Shown: positions 1 through 8,219 of the stretch, piece after piece
How the letters are laid out: each line of letters opens with the position of its first letter
How positions within the stretch are numbered: position 1 is the stretch's first letter
Assembly: GCA_016787415.1 (NCBI GenBank)
Contig: JAEUUT010000167.1
Location: 1 to 59,296, forward strand
Length of the DNA: 59,296 bases
Direction: 5' to 3'
DNA from: Saprospiraceae bacterium
GTDB lineage: Bacteria; Bacteroidota; Bacteroidia; Chitinophagales; Saprospiraceae
Program-made: the position numbers and the translations under genes
The notes under the pieces: model-generated
Databases searched by the model: none
What the model saw: the letters and a program-made list of their open reading frames with translations, nothing else
What the model was told of the DNA's origin: nothing

Positions 1-311
1 CGAGGCGAAAACAGGAAAATTTTATTTCCAGCGAGGCAAATTTCGCAGTCGGATGCGGGCTATCCGGCGAGAAATTTAACGAAACTGCAAATAAAATTTT
101 TCGTTTGCAGCCCGGCAAGAGAAATCTCAACATACTCTAAGCCCTCCGAAACGGTCATTCAGCCCCTCCAAACCGTTGTTCGGAGCTATCTGCTGCTCCG
201 AAATCGAAGCACAGCACTCTCCCTGCAACCATTGGTACATTGCACTGACTTTCAATCTTGTTTCGAGGCGCTCCTTGAAACACTTATCTTTGTCTACAAA
301 CGCACTGTACC
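1..311. other. Intergenic stretch before the LytTR regulator, with an imperfect inverted repeat
   Basis: No convincing gene was seen here. Positions about 13-112 form a long imperfect inverted repeat. ATTTTATTT near 19-27 pairs with AAATAAAAT near 89-97, AAATTTC near 39-45 pairs with GAAATTT near 71-77, and CGGAT near 51-55 pairs with ATCCG near 62-66. The upstream limit of the element cannot be judged because the window starts here. It could be a transcription terminator of a gene to the left or a remnant of a repeat element. Confidence 0.4.
285..292 (+). promoter_or_regulatory. Candidate -7 promoter element for the LytTR regulator
   Basis: The octamer TATCTTTG is an exact match to the Bacteroidota -7 consensus TAnnTTTG. 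It lies 19 bases before the ATG at 312, which would give a very short leader. The -33 element is weak: only GTTT-like sequence near 260-264 sits at a suitable spacing. Confidence 0.4.
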
Positions 312-1028
312 ATGACGCTCCGCTGTATCATTGTGGAAGACGAGCCGCTGGCCGCCGAAATACTCGCCGAATACATCGGCCAGACCCCCTTTCTCCAACT
401 CACACACATCTGTAATGACGCCATTCAGGCGCTCGATGTGGTGCGTCAGCATCCGGTCGACGTTATTTTTCTCGACATCAACCTGCCCAAACTCAGCGGA
501 CTGGAGTTTCTAAAAACCCTCTTGCACCAGCCGCGGGTAATTGTCACCTCTGCTTACCACGAATTTGCCGTGCAAGGCTTCGACCTGCATGTGACCGACT
601 ACCTGCTCAAACCCATCGAGTTCAGCCGCTTTTCCAAAGCAGTCAATAAACTCCTGCAACCCCACCGGCAGTCGGATCAGACGTCGGCCGCCAAAAACTC
701 CGTGCCGCCCATTCGCCCTTACTATTTCTTCATGGTGAACAAACGCTCGGTAAAAATTTACCTCGATGAAATTCTTTTTATCGAAAGTCTCAAGGATTCC
801 GTGAGCATCGTTACCAAAACAAAAGCGTACAACACCCACTACCAGCTCGGCGAACTGGAAGAACTCATGCGTTCGGACAATTTTCTGCGTATCCATCGCT
901 CTTTCCTCGTGGCGGTTGATAAAATCGAGTCGTTTTCGGCAGCCGAAGTGGAAATCGCCGGCCGTGTGCTGCCGATCGGAAGAAGCCACAAGTTGTATGT
1001 GATGGATCGGCTGGGTAGACAGAGTTAA
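312..1028 (+). CDS. LytTR-family response regulator
   Basis: This 238-residue protein is a two-domain response regulator. Residues about 3-115 are a receiver domain with the acidic pocket at E9-D10-E11, the phosphoacceptor D55 in VIFLDINLPK, T79/S80 and the conserved lysine K100 in DYLLKP. Residues about 135-236 form a LytTR DNA-binding domain, recognisable from IxFIESLKDSV and the FLRIHRSFLV segment. Proteins of this type are phosphorylated by a LytS/HisKA_7TM-type kinase and bind direct repeats in promoters. No kinase gene lies in the window, so the partner is probably to the left or elsewhere. The ATG follows a good -7 element. The gene converges with the esterase gene, with 46 bases between the stop codons. 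The family call is very secure; the target genes are unknown. Confidence 0.95.
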   Translation: MTLRCIIVEDEPLAAEILAEYIGQTPFLQLTHICNDAIQALDVVRQHPVDVIFLDINLPKLSGLEFLKTLLHQPRVIVTSAYHEFAVQGFDLHVTDYLLKPIEFSRFSKAVNKLLQPHRQSDQTSAAKNSVPPIRPYYFFMVNKRSVKIYLDEILFIESLKDSVSIVTKTKAYNTHYQLGELEELMRSDNFLRIHRSFLVAVDKIESFSAAEVEIAGRVLPIGRSHKLYVMDRLGRQS

Positions 1029-1074
1029 AGTCAAGGGTCTTCCCTCGCAAGGTGTTCAAAATTCAGTTGGAGGT

Positions 1075-2223
1075 CTATCCTTTTATGACCTTCAAATACT
1101 GCCGTTTCCCACTTTTTTCAATAGTAATCAGGTAAAGCCCCGGCGTCCAGTCGGCCGTTTCCAGACGAATCGGTGTGCTGCCTGGCTGTTGCAAGGTGTG
1201 TTGCATTTGCCCAGCTGCGTTGCATATCTGAATATTTTCTACGGGCTCCTGTGCAGCAGAATACAACACCAGATAGTCGCCCGCCGGATTGGGTGCAGCC
1301 GTCCACTCCGAATGTGTCGAAAGCACGGTAGTACTCGTGGTAACACCGTTCAGGGTATATTGACTAAAAAAACGCCAGATTTCCTTGCTGGCGCTAAAAT
1401 CCTGGTTGGTGACGCCGATGATAAAAAACGCGCCAGGCCAGGTGTGTCCGCCTCCTATGATTTTGTAATGTTCCACGGTACTGCCTGCATCGCCGCCGCT
1501 GTACACATAGTGTTCCGCTGTACAGTTGTCGGAAGTACTGATATTGGGAACATTGCTGACGGCAGGCGTGGGATTGCAGTTGTTGAAATCCACCCAGGCA
1601 TTTACCAGATCGGGTGTGGCGGACATCGACAAAGGGATACCGTTGTAGGGTACCACATTGTCGGCAGTACCGTGAATTTCCATGACCGGCACAGGGTGTT
1701 GCGGGCTGCAGGCGGCAAGTTTGAAAGGCGACATGCTACCCGTTACCGAAGCGATGGCTGCGATGCGTTCGTTGAGTTCGCAGGCTAAGGAATAACTCAT
1801 AAAACCGCCGTTGCTCATGCCGGTAGCATATATACGCTCGGGGTCAATATTCCAGGTGGCTGATAAGGTGTCGATCAGGTTGCGAATAAAGCCAACATCA
1901 TCTACCGTAGCGCCATTGCCGAAGGTGTTCCAGAAACGTTCGCCCTGGTTGTCGAAGGTGCCGTTGGGGTGTACAATCAGGAAATTGGCTGTATCGGCAA
2001 TGCCCCTGAAATCTCCATAGAACTCCTGTTCCAGGTTGTTGGAACCGTATCCGTGCATATTGATGACCAGCGGCACGGCTGTATTGCCTGTATATGCAGC
2101 GGGTTGGTACAAACGGTATTCGCGGGTGAGGCCGCCACTTTGGATGGCGCCGACGATGTCCGTTTGCGCCATGATGGCAGAGACAAGGCTCAGAAAAAAA
2201 ACGGTGCTGAGGATTCGGACCAT
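1075..2223 (-). CDS. Secreted PHB-depolymerase/feruloyl-esterase-like alpha/beta hydrolase with T9SS sorting domain
   Basis: The protein has 382 residues if it starts at the ATG at 2223; that start gives a clean signal peptide (MVRILSTVFFLSLVSAIMAQ), and longer upstream starts do not. The body is an alpha/beta hydrolase of the PHB depolymerase/LpqC/CE1-like group. The oxyanion segment is INMHGYG near residue 57, the nucleophile S137 lies in GMSNGG, the acid is probably D188 in EIHGTADNVV, and the histidine is H260 in GGGHTWPG. The last 75 or so residues are a type A T9SS sorting domain (AAPNPAGDYLVLY to YLKVIKG), so the enzyme should be exported and anchored or released at the surface. The substrate may be a polyester or an esterified plant polysaccharide; sequence alone does not decide. 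It stands 10 bases from the stop of the next minus-strand gene. Confidence 0.88.
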   Translation of the reverse strand: MVRILSTVFFLSLVSAIMAQTDIVGAIQSGGLTREYRLYQPAAYTGNTAVPLVINMHGYGSNNLEQEFYGDFRGIADTANFLIVHPNGTFDNQGERFWNTFGNGATVDDVGFIRNLIDTLSATWNIDPERIYATGMSNGGFMSYSLACELNERIAAIASVTGSMSPFKLAACSPQHPVPVMEIHGTADNVVPYNGIPLSMSATPDLVNAWVDFNNCNPTPAVSNVPNISTSDNCTAEHYVYSGGDAGSTVEHYKIIGGGHTWPGAFFIIGVTNQDFSASKEIWRFFSQYTLNGVTTSTTVLSTHSEWTAAPNPAGDYLVLYSAAQEPVENIQICNAAGQMQHTLQQPGSTPIRLETADWTPGLYLITIEKSGKRQYLKVIKG

Positions 2224-2299
2224 GGATGTATCAATGGATGAAAATGGGGTTATGACAACATTTTGGGCAGGAAGTTTAACAGGTAGCAAAGCATGTACG

Positions 2300-3217
2300 C
2301 TAAATTACACATCTCCCGCCCAGCGCGAGGCTGAACGTGTTTTTTTTCAGCACATCAATGCTGCCGCTTTGATAATCGATGGCTGCCGGGAATTGTAATT
2401 GCAGGTACAGGCTGGCGTCTGGCGTGAAATAGTACTGTCCGCCAATGCCATATTGAACCCTGCTGAATGTTTTGTTCAAAAAACCGGGCGTTACCTTGTT
2501 GAAGGAGCCTTCGTAGGTAAAACTGCCATACAGATATGTTTTACTGCCATGCCCCAGTCGCACCACCGGATACAGGCCCAGCGGCACACTGAATGTAGTT
2601 TGGCGTCGAAAATCGTTTTTGAAAAAGAGGTTGCCGCCTGCTGTAGCGAACGCGTAAAACAGCGGCGACAATTGCTGGTAAAACGCTACCTGAAGTTGTG
2701 CGAACGTGCGATCAAATCCCGATACCTGTTTGGCCAGATTATCCTTGATGGTCGGAAAAAACACCCCGGCCTGTACCGTCAGTTCGGGCAGGCGTCGGAT
2801 AGGAATGGCGCGGGCATACACGCCCAGCGTGGCTACATTTCTGTACACCTGGGATTGATCGTCATCTCCCTTGAATACTGAAAACGGCCCGCGATCCTGC
2901 AAGCCGTCTTGGCGGTTGTGGGCAAAAAGGGCTGAAACGCCCAGGTTCAGTCGATTGTATTTATCGACGCCATAACCCACCTGCAACACATGGTAGAGGT
3001 CGGAAAAACGGAAGGTATCGACACTCCCGTTAATTTCCTGTCGAAAGGTCAGGGTACTGAGTTGGTTGAACAAGGCCACTTCAAAGCGGCCATGGGCCAC
3101 TACAGAGGGCGAAAGTCCCGGGCTGATGATGAGCAGGCTGTCGATGCGCTGGGCATGGAGGGAAGTTGCAATTCCGGAAAGGAAAAGGAAAATACAGAGG
3201 GTAAAGGGCTTCATCAT
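2300..3217 (-). CDS. Outer-membrane beta-barrel-like protein of unknown function
   Basis: The protein has about 305 residues from the ATG at 3217 (MMKPF; a second ATG follows at once at 3214). It begins with a signal peptide ending near SLHAQ. The rest is rich in alternating aromatic and polar strands (for example YRNVATLGVYARAIPIRRLP and YLQLQFPAAIDYQ), as expected for a transmembrane beta-barrel of roughly 12-14 strands. No family was recognised; it resembles generic transporter-like barrels of Bacteroidota. The stop is 76 bases from the start of the esterase, so the two genes may be co-transcribed. A strong hairpin (3285-3352) stands upstream and separates it from the GH30 gene. Confidence 0.7.
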   Translation of the reverse strand: MMKPFTLCIFLFLSGIATSLHAQRIDSLLIISPGLSPSVVAHGRFEVALFNQLSTLTFRQEINGSVDTFRFSDLYHVLQVGYGVDKYNRLNLGVSALFAHNRQDGLQDRGPFSVFKGDDDQSQVYRNVATLGVYARAIPIRRLPELTVQAGVFFPTIKDNLAKQVSGFDRTFAQLQVAFYQQLSPLFYAFATAGGNLFFKNDFRRQTTFSVPLGLYPVVRLGHGSKTYLYGSFTYEGSFNKVTPGFLNKTFSRVQYGIGGQYYFTPDASLYLQLQFPAAIDYQSGSIDVLKKNTFSLALGGRCVI

Positions 3218-3284
3218 GATTTTGCTGTTGGGTGAACAGTACAAAAACGATGGGCGCGCAGGGTTAGTATTTTTGCCAATTGGT

Positions 3285-3352
3285 AATCAGTGCAAAGGAT
3301 TTGTTCGGCTACGAGGGGCGTAGCCGAACAAATTCATCGTACGCCACTGATT
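3285..3352. terminator. Nested inverted repeat after the GH30 gene
   Basis: The inner stem is a perfect 15-bp inverted repeat, ATTTGTTCGGCTACG at 3299-3313 and its complement at 3319-3333, with a 5-base loop. An outer 8-bp pair, AATCAGTG at 3285-3292 and CACTGATT at 3345-3352, encloses it. It lies 35 bases beyond the GH30 stop codon and probably ends that transcript. No long T-run follows on the minus strand. Confidence 0.6.
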
Positions 3353-3387
3353 GGAAATCGGAAATCTACAACGTCCCTCTCAGCGCC

Positions 3388-4824
3388 TTATTTCCACACA
3401 AAACTCAGCACCGAATACGCCTGAATATCCAGCGTCGCAACGCCTTCCGGGCTTTTCACGTTGAATTGCCGGGCGGCATCCTGGTTGTTCATGACCACCA
3501 GCACCCTTGAGCCATCGGGGTTTTTAAAGGCCACATTGTCTAGGTTTTGAGCGGAAAGATCGGTAGAGGCGATGCGCACAGCGCCTTTCCGGACAAAGCG
3601 GCTGAGGTGCCCGAGCGAGTAATAGTCGATCGTAGGCTCGTAGGTGCCGTTTGAACGAACTGTGACAACTCCCCGGCAGTCCATGCAGCCGCCATTGGTA
3701 GGGCCATTGTTTTCATCGAGCGCGAGGTTCCAGAGCAGCACGCAAGTAGCCCAGTTGCGCATATTGCCGATGAACAGGTTTTTGAATTTCCACATCAGAT
3801 CATCACGCCAGGGGCCGCTCCAGCCCCCGCTGGAACATTCGGTGAAATAGATGTTTTTATCCGGATGGGCATCGTGTACCTTGCTCTGATTGGCCACATC
3901 GCCACCGTAGCAATGGAATGCCGAGCCGTCTACATATTTTCTGGCAATAGAATCGTCCAAAATACTGATCGGATAATTCGGGTGGTCCCAGTTGTGGTCG
4001 TACACCACCACTTTGGTATCGATACCTGCTTCCGCAAACTTGGGGCCCAGGTAATGTTTGATAAAGTCGCGTTGCTCTTCGGCCGTCATGAGCATGCCCG
4101 GATAACCTTTGGGCTCAAATTCGGGTTCGTTTTGAATGGTAATAGCCGAAATTTTTACGCCTTCCGAGCCAAATCCACGGATATACTGGATAAAATAGTT
4201 GGCAAAAGCCGGTTGAACACTGGGTTTGAGTTTGCCGCCAATCATGCTGCCACTGGTTTTCCATCCGGCCGGCGCGCTCCAGGGTGACCCCATCACTTCG
4301 ATATCGGGGTTGATGGCGAGGGCTTCCTTGAGCCTGGGAAGGAGCCTTTGCCGGTCCGGGTCGATCGAAAAATATTTCAGTTTGGTATCGGTCTCTCCTT
4401 CCGGTGGCGCGAGGTAAGAGTAGGTGTGGGTGGAAAAGTCGCTGGCGCCAATGCTCATGCGCAGGTACGAAATGCCGATACCATGCTCGTGACTGAACAA
4501 CGAATCCATCACTTCCTTGCGGCGCTGGTCGTTGAGGTGGTGATCCAGGATATATGCCGATGAGCCGGTCATGGTAGCCCCGAATCCGAGAATTTTCTGG
4601 TATTCAACAGATGGGTCCACCTCGATTATGGTAAGTTTGGAGTCGCCCTTTTTTTTGAATGGTATGGTAGCAACTGGTTGCAGCCGAACAGTACCGTCGC
4701 CGGTGGTAAGCCAAACCTTGCCGGTATGTTGTTCGGGCGGGTCGACAGGGCCGGGCGTAAAGGCGCACAGCAGCACAAAGGTCAGGAGGCCGATCAAAGC
4801 GCCCTTCAACGATAAATATTGCAT
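3388..4824 (-). CDS. Glycoside hydrolase family 30 (glucosylceramidase-like)
   Basis: The protein has 478 residues from the ATG at 4824. The reading frame is open further upstream, but it would run into the next gene and lacks a leader there. Residues 1-22 are a hydrophobic export signal with a cysteine (FVLLCAF); the lipobox is poor. The body fits GH30: KILGFGATMTGSSA near residue 78, the general acid/base E233 in ITIQNEPEFEP, the nucleophile E329 in IYFTECSSGGW, and a C-terminal beta domain beginning near LGHLSRFVRKGA. GH30 enzymes are retaining beta-glycosidases acting on beta-glucosides, beta-1,6-glucans or related glycans; the exact substrate cannot be told. No T9SS tail is present, so it is probably periplasmic or membrane-bound. 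Confidence 0.92.
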   Translation of the reverse strand: MQYLSLKGALIGLLTFVLLCAFTPGPVDPPEQHTGKVWLTTGDGTVRLQPVATIPFKKKGDSKLTIIEVDPSVEYQKILGFGATMTGSSAYILDHHLNDQRRKEVMDSLFSHEHGIGISYLRMSIGASDFSTHTYSYLAPPEGETDTKLKYFSIDPDRQRLLPRLKEALAINPDIEVMGSPWSAPAGWKTSGSMIGGKLKPSVQPAFANYFIQYIRGFGSEGVKISAITIQNEPEFEPKGYPGMLMTAEEQRDFIKHYLGPKFAEAGIDTKVVVYDHNWDHPNYPISILDDSIARKYVDGSAFHCYGGDVANQSKVHDAHPDKNIYFTECSSGGWSGPWRDDLMWKFKNLFIGNMRNWATCVLLWNLALDENNGPTNGGCMDCRGVVTVRSNGTYEPTIDYYSLGHLSRFVRKGAVRIASTDLSAQNLDNVAFKNPDGSRVLVVMNNQDAARQFNVKSPEGVATLDIQAYSVLSFVWK

Positions 4825-4880
4825 AAATAGGAACAACCGGTTAGATGTTTCTTGCATTTTCGGTGGCCAAAATACGGCTA

Positions 4881-5423
4881 CTAAAAGCAATAACCAAAGC
4901 CCAGGCTTGCTCCCACGTATGCAACGCTCCTTCCCGATTCTCCAAATATAAGGTGTGACCTGTCGGGCGTACGGCCACCCATCAGCACTTCCGGGTTGAA
5001 GAAAAATCCTCTTGGGCCAGTGTAGCAATAGCCTAACCCCAAAGTCACAATTTTATCAAAGGATGTTGTTGCGTTACTTGTATTAAACAAACCCCAGTAC
5101 TGAATATCGGCACAAAACCAGGAGGTAGGGCCGCCCATATAGAGTTTCGGACCGAGGTGAAAGGCAAAATCAATGTCATCTGCCAGCGGAGGAGTAAGCC
5201 CTGCTACCGCTCCAATCCGCATTCTTTTGGAAGGGAACGAGAAGAAAGCGCGTTCATAATTCAGGGAGACAAGGCCAACACCATCCTCTCTTTCTGCTGG
5301 CGAAAACATAATAATTCCCTGTAAGGAAACAGCCTGGTTGCGCAGACGGGGTAATTCCTGTTTTTGCGCCGAGAGGGTCAAAAAACAGCAAAACAGCAAG
5401 GAGGTGATCAGTGTAATTCGCAT
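4881..5423 (-). CDS. Small outer-membrane barrel-like protein, unknown function
   Basis: This 180-residue protein starts with a typical signal peptide (MRITLITSLLFCCFLTLSAQ). The mature part consists of short amphipathic strands with glycines and aromatic residues and ends in phenylalanine (FGYCF), as outer-membrane barrels often do for recognition by the assembly machinery. Its length would suit an eight-stranded barrel. No family was recognised. The gene lies 56 bases upstream of the GH30 start on the same strand, so co-transcription is possible. The two cysteines in GYCY and GYCF are unusual for a barrel but prove nothing. Confidence 0.6.
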   Translation of the reverse strand: MRITLITSLLFCCFLTLSAQKQELPRLRNQAVSLQGIIMFSPAEREDGVGLVSLNYERAFFSFPSKRMRIGAVAGLTPPLADDIDFAFHLGPKLYMGGPTSWFCADIQYWGLFNTSNATTSFDKIVTLGLGYCYTGPRGFFFNPEVLMGGRTPDRSHLIFGESGRSVAYVGASLGFGYCF

Positions 5424-5596
5424 AGGAGCATCTTTTACAGGTGAAAAATTCAGTTTTGGGAAGAGAGGGTCTTCTCATTGAAATTTTCCTGTAAAGGAAG
5501 AGCAGATGCTCTATACATTTTCAGCGACTTGCGCTTCTAGTAGATATAAATTAATTGAATATCAAGTTATAAGGTATGCCTGCAAACCGCATTGAG

Positions 5597-5749
5597 GCCG
5601 TCTCATAAGTACTGGCCAAATAGAAGGTGGGATATTTTATTTGGTTGGGATGCCAGACCTTCCAGGTTTTTAAAACCTGGAAGGTCTATAGGCGCCAGAA
5701 GTAGAATAAAATTTCTTATTCTTTTCAAAGTCATTACTTATGAGACAGC
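5597..5749. mobile_element. MITE-like element with terminal inverted repeats and a central palindrome
   Basis: The ends are inverted repeats: GCCGTCTCATAAGTA at 5597-5611 and, reading inward from 5749, GCTGTCTCATAAGTA, one mismatch in 15. The next bases inside, around TATTTTATTT and AAATTTTATTC, are also loosely inverted. A perfect palindrome with 16-bp arms and one central base (AGACCTTCCAGGTTTT at 5655-5670, complement at 5672-5687) sits in the middle. No transposase is encoded in the 153 bp. The end sequence resembles tips of IS1182/IS5-like elements from memory, so a non-autonomous element moved in trans is likely. No convincing target duplication was found. Confidence 0.55.
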
Positions 5750-5769
5750 ATTAATGCAACGCCGCGCAC

Positions 5770-7959
5770 TTACTTCGCCCCAATCAACCCCTTGTTTTCC
5801 TGTGCAGCCAGGCGCTGGAACGACTCATAACCGCAGTCCAGGAAGGCTTTATACACTTTCGGGTCGTGGCCTTCGCGGTAGTCGGTGGGTTTGTTGAGCA
5901 GGGTTTTGCCGTCGTTGTGCATCAGCACATAGTATGGTTGTGCGCTCACGTCGAAGTTATTGACCTGAAAAGAACTCCATTTGCTACCTACGGTGCGCAG
6001 TTTTTCGCCTGTTTTGGGGTCGAGCAGGTAAGCAAAATCATTTTCCGGGAACAGGCGTACTTTTTCATCTACATACAGCGACACCACCACGTAGTCGTTG
6101 CGAAGCCGGTCGATGATGCCGGGCAGCGGCCATACGTTTTCTTCCATTTTGCGGCAATTGACGCAGCCGTGTCCGGTGAAGTCGACAAACAGCGGTTTGT
6201 TCTGGCGTTTGGCTTCGGCCAGCGCTTCGTCGAAATCGTGGAAGCAGTCCAGGCCTTGCGGGCATCCCGGGCCGTCGTGGTGTTTTTGTTTGTTGTTGGC
6301 GTATTTGTAGCTGTAATGCACCGGCGGCGCCAGTCCGCTCAGCAGCGACAGCGATTGGTATTGCACACCACCCCAGGCTACGTATATGGCAAATGCCAGC
6401 GATGCAAGGCCGATAGACAGGCGCCCGGGGCCGGGGCGGCCGCTGTTGCCTTTCCAGGGGATGATGCCAAACTGGTACAGCGCCAGCACCAGGGCGATGA
6501 TAAACCACAGAGCCAGGAAGGTTTCAAAACGCAGCAAACCCCATTGTTCCACCATGTCGGCAGTGCTCAGAAATTTGAATGCCAGCGCCAGTTCGACCAG
6601 GCCCAACGTGATCTTTACGTTGTCCATCCAGCCGCCCGATTTGGGCAGCGTATTGAGCCAGCCGGGGAACATGGCAAACAGGCCGAACGGCAACGCCAGC
6701 CCCAGCCCGAAGCCAAACATGCCAATAGCAGGTTTCATGGGAATAAAGCCCAGCAGTGAAGCGCCAGCATTGCTGCGCGCGGCTTCCACCAGCAGCGTAC
6801 CCACGATGGGGCCTGTGCAGGAAAAAGATACCAGCACCAGCGTAAACGCCATGAAAAAGGTGCCGATCAGGCCGCCGCGGTCGGCCATTTTATCACTTTT
6901 ATTTACCCAGGAAGAGGGCAATGTAATTTCATAAAATCCAAAAAACGAAAACGCAAACACCACCAGCAATACAAATACCACGAGGTTGAAGTACTTGTTG
7001 GTGCTCATGTCATTCAGCGCCGTAGGGCCCAGTGCTGCGGTAACGGCAGAACCCAGCGCAACAAAAATCAGCACGATGCTGGCAGCATAAATGAAGGCAT
7101 TGCGCAGACCTGTTTTGCGGTCTTTCGAACGTTTGACGAAGAAACTGACGGTCATCGGAATCATCGGAAACACGCAGGGCGTGAGCAGCGCAATCAGACC
7201 ACCGAGGAAACAAAACAGGAACAAAGACACGAGCGAAGCGCCATCGCTGCTACCTTCCGACACCTCGGCATTGCAATTGCCAACAAACTGAGCGGCATTA
7301 ATGTCCGGGCGTTTGGAATGAAAAACACCTTTGAAATTGGGGTCGGCAGACTCCACAATCCGATCCTCCGTGGTTTCCGGCGTGGTGGTGGCAGGAGGTG
7401 CATCTGCAGGAGCGGATGCCTGATCCGACACGCCATTTTCTTTTGTAGCAGGCGGAACAGCCCCTGATTTGCCGTCGCTTGCGTTGCCGCAATTGGCCAG
7501 CGCCGGGAGTTTGAACGAAAAATCGGCGTCCTTGGGAGGCAGGCACATTTCATCGTTGCACACCATGAAGTTGAGGTAGCCTGTGATGGGTTTCGATGGG
7601 TCGGTGACCGCCACACGCTGCGTAAGTATCGCCTTGTGTTTGAACTTGGTGAGTTTCATATCAAACACGTTGTCGTGTACCGTGATAATTTCACCGCCTT
7701 CCTTGGCTTTCCCTACAAGTTTGTAGCCGGGGCCGGGACTGAATGTGATCGTTGTCGGCACAGGACCTTCATCACTTTCCAGAAATTGCGAATAGGTAAA
7801 CCAGCCGTCGTCAATGGCGCCTGTAAAAATCAGGTCAACCTGGCAATTGCCAGCATCTTTGGCAGAAAACGACCATTTTACCGGATTTTGAGCCGAAGTG
7901 GAAAGAGCCGACAACAAGAGCGGCAGCAACAGCAAAGAGTACAGTTTTGTGCGCAACAT
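5770..7959 (-). CDS. dsbD: Thiol:disulfide interchange protein DsbD
   Basis: The protein has 729 residues and the three-part DsbD layout. After a signal peptide (to about residue 24) comes the periplasmic N-terminal domain with the redox pair C134 and C139 (VCNDEMCLPP). Next is a low-complexity linker (about 160-215) and an eight-helix membrane domain (about 235-540) with the two essential cysteines in LTPCVFPMIP and SFSCTGPIVG. The C-terminal thioredoxin domain has C599-V-N-C602 followed by RKMEENVW. It moves electrons from cytoplasmic thioredoxin across the inner membrane to periplasmic disulfide reductases and cytochrome c maturation proteins. Length and motifs are complete, so it should be functional. 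It is apparently transcribed alone; a MITE-like element sits just past its stop codon. In this organism it could serve the cytochrome-like lipoproteins near 54-57 kb, which is inference. Confidence 0.95.
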   Translation of the reverse strand: MLRTKLYSLLLLPLLLSALSTSAQNPVKWSFSAKDAGNCQVDLIFTGAIDDGWFTYSQFLESDEGPVPTTITFSPGPGYKLVGKAKEGGEIITVHDNVFDMKLTKFKHKAILTQRVAVTDPSKPITGYLNFMVCNDEMCLPPKDADFSFKLPALANCGNASDGKSGAVPPATKENGVSDQASAPADAPPATTTPETTEDRIVESADPNFKGVFHSKRPDINAAQFVGNCNAEVSEGSSDGASLVSLFLFCFLGGLIALLTPCVFPMIPMTVSFFVKRSKDRKTGLRNAFIYAASIVLIFVALGSAVTAALGPTALNDMSTNKYFNLVVFVLLVVFAFSFFGFYEITLPSSWVNKSDKMADRGGLIGTFFMAFTLVLVSFSCTGPIVGTLLVEAARSNAGASLLGFIPMKPAIGMFGFGLGLALPFGLFAMFPGWLNTLPKSGGWMDNVKITLGLVELALAFKFLSTADMVEQWGLLRFETFLALWFIIALVLALYQFGIIPWKGNSGRPGPGRLSIGLASLAFAIYVAWGGVQYQSLSLLSGLAPPVHYSYKYANNKQKHHDGPGCPQGLDCFHDFDEALAEAKRQNKPLFVDFTGHGCVNCRKMEENVWPLPGIIDRLRNDYVVVSLYVDEKVRLFPENDFAYLLDPKTGEKLRTVGSKWSSFQVNNFDVSAQPYYVLMHNDGKTLLNKPTDYREGHDPKVYKAFLDCGYESFQRLAAQENKGLIGAK

Positions 7960-8109
7960 CGATCTATAATTTTTGGACTACAAAGGAACAGCGATTTCGC
8001 CGCTTGTTTCGCCATTACACCAGTTTTAAAAGAATATTAACCGAGTGTTTTGTCCGTCGGAAGCCAAATACACCGAATTTTTTCCTGGAAACGAGATTGG
8101 AAATACTGT

Positions 8110-8177
8110 TTTTTTCAAAAACCGGATGGCGCATGTGGCTCGCTTTGGCACCAAAAAAGGGCCGGTAAGGAGCGCAT
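8110..8177 (-). pseudogene. Remnant of the 5' end of a third GldN-like gene copy
   Basis: Reading the minus strand from the ATG at 8177 gives MRSLPALFW...SGF, a stop, then KK, which lines up with the start of the neighbouring gene (MRFLPVFLLC...SGFLKN). The sequence upstream of this ATG (8178-8250, including GAAAGTATTTGGT and CGCCGGTAAAA) also matches the gap between the two intact paralogues (about 9225-9300). So the unit gene plus spacer was duplicated at least twice, and the third copy survives only as about 70 bases with a stop codon. Confidence 0.6.
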
Positions 8178-8219
8178 GGCAGAAAGTATTTGGTGTGATG
8201 TTGACTGGAAACAGGGCCA

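Noticed and set aside
4825..5028. Longer start for the GH30 gene
   Set aside because: It would overlap the next gene and put about 68 non-leader residues before a good signal peptide.
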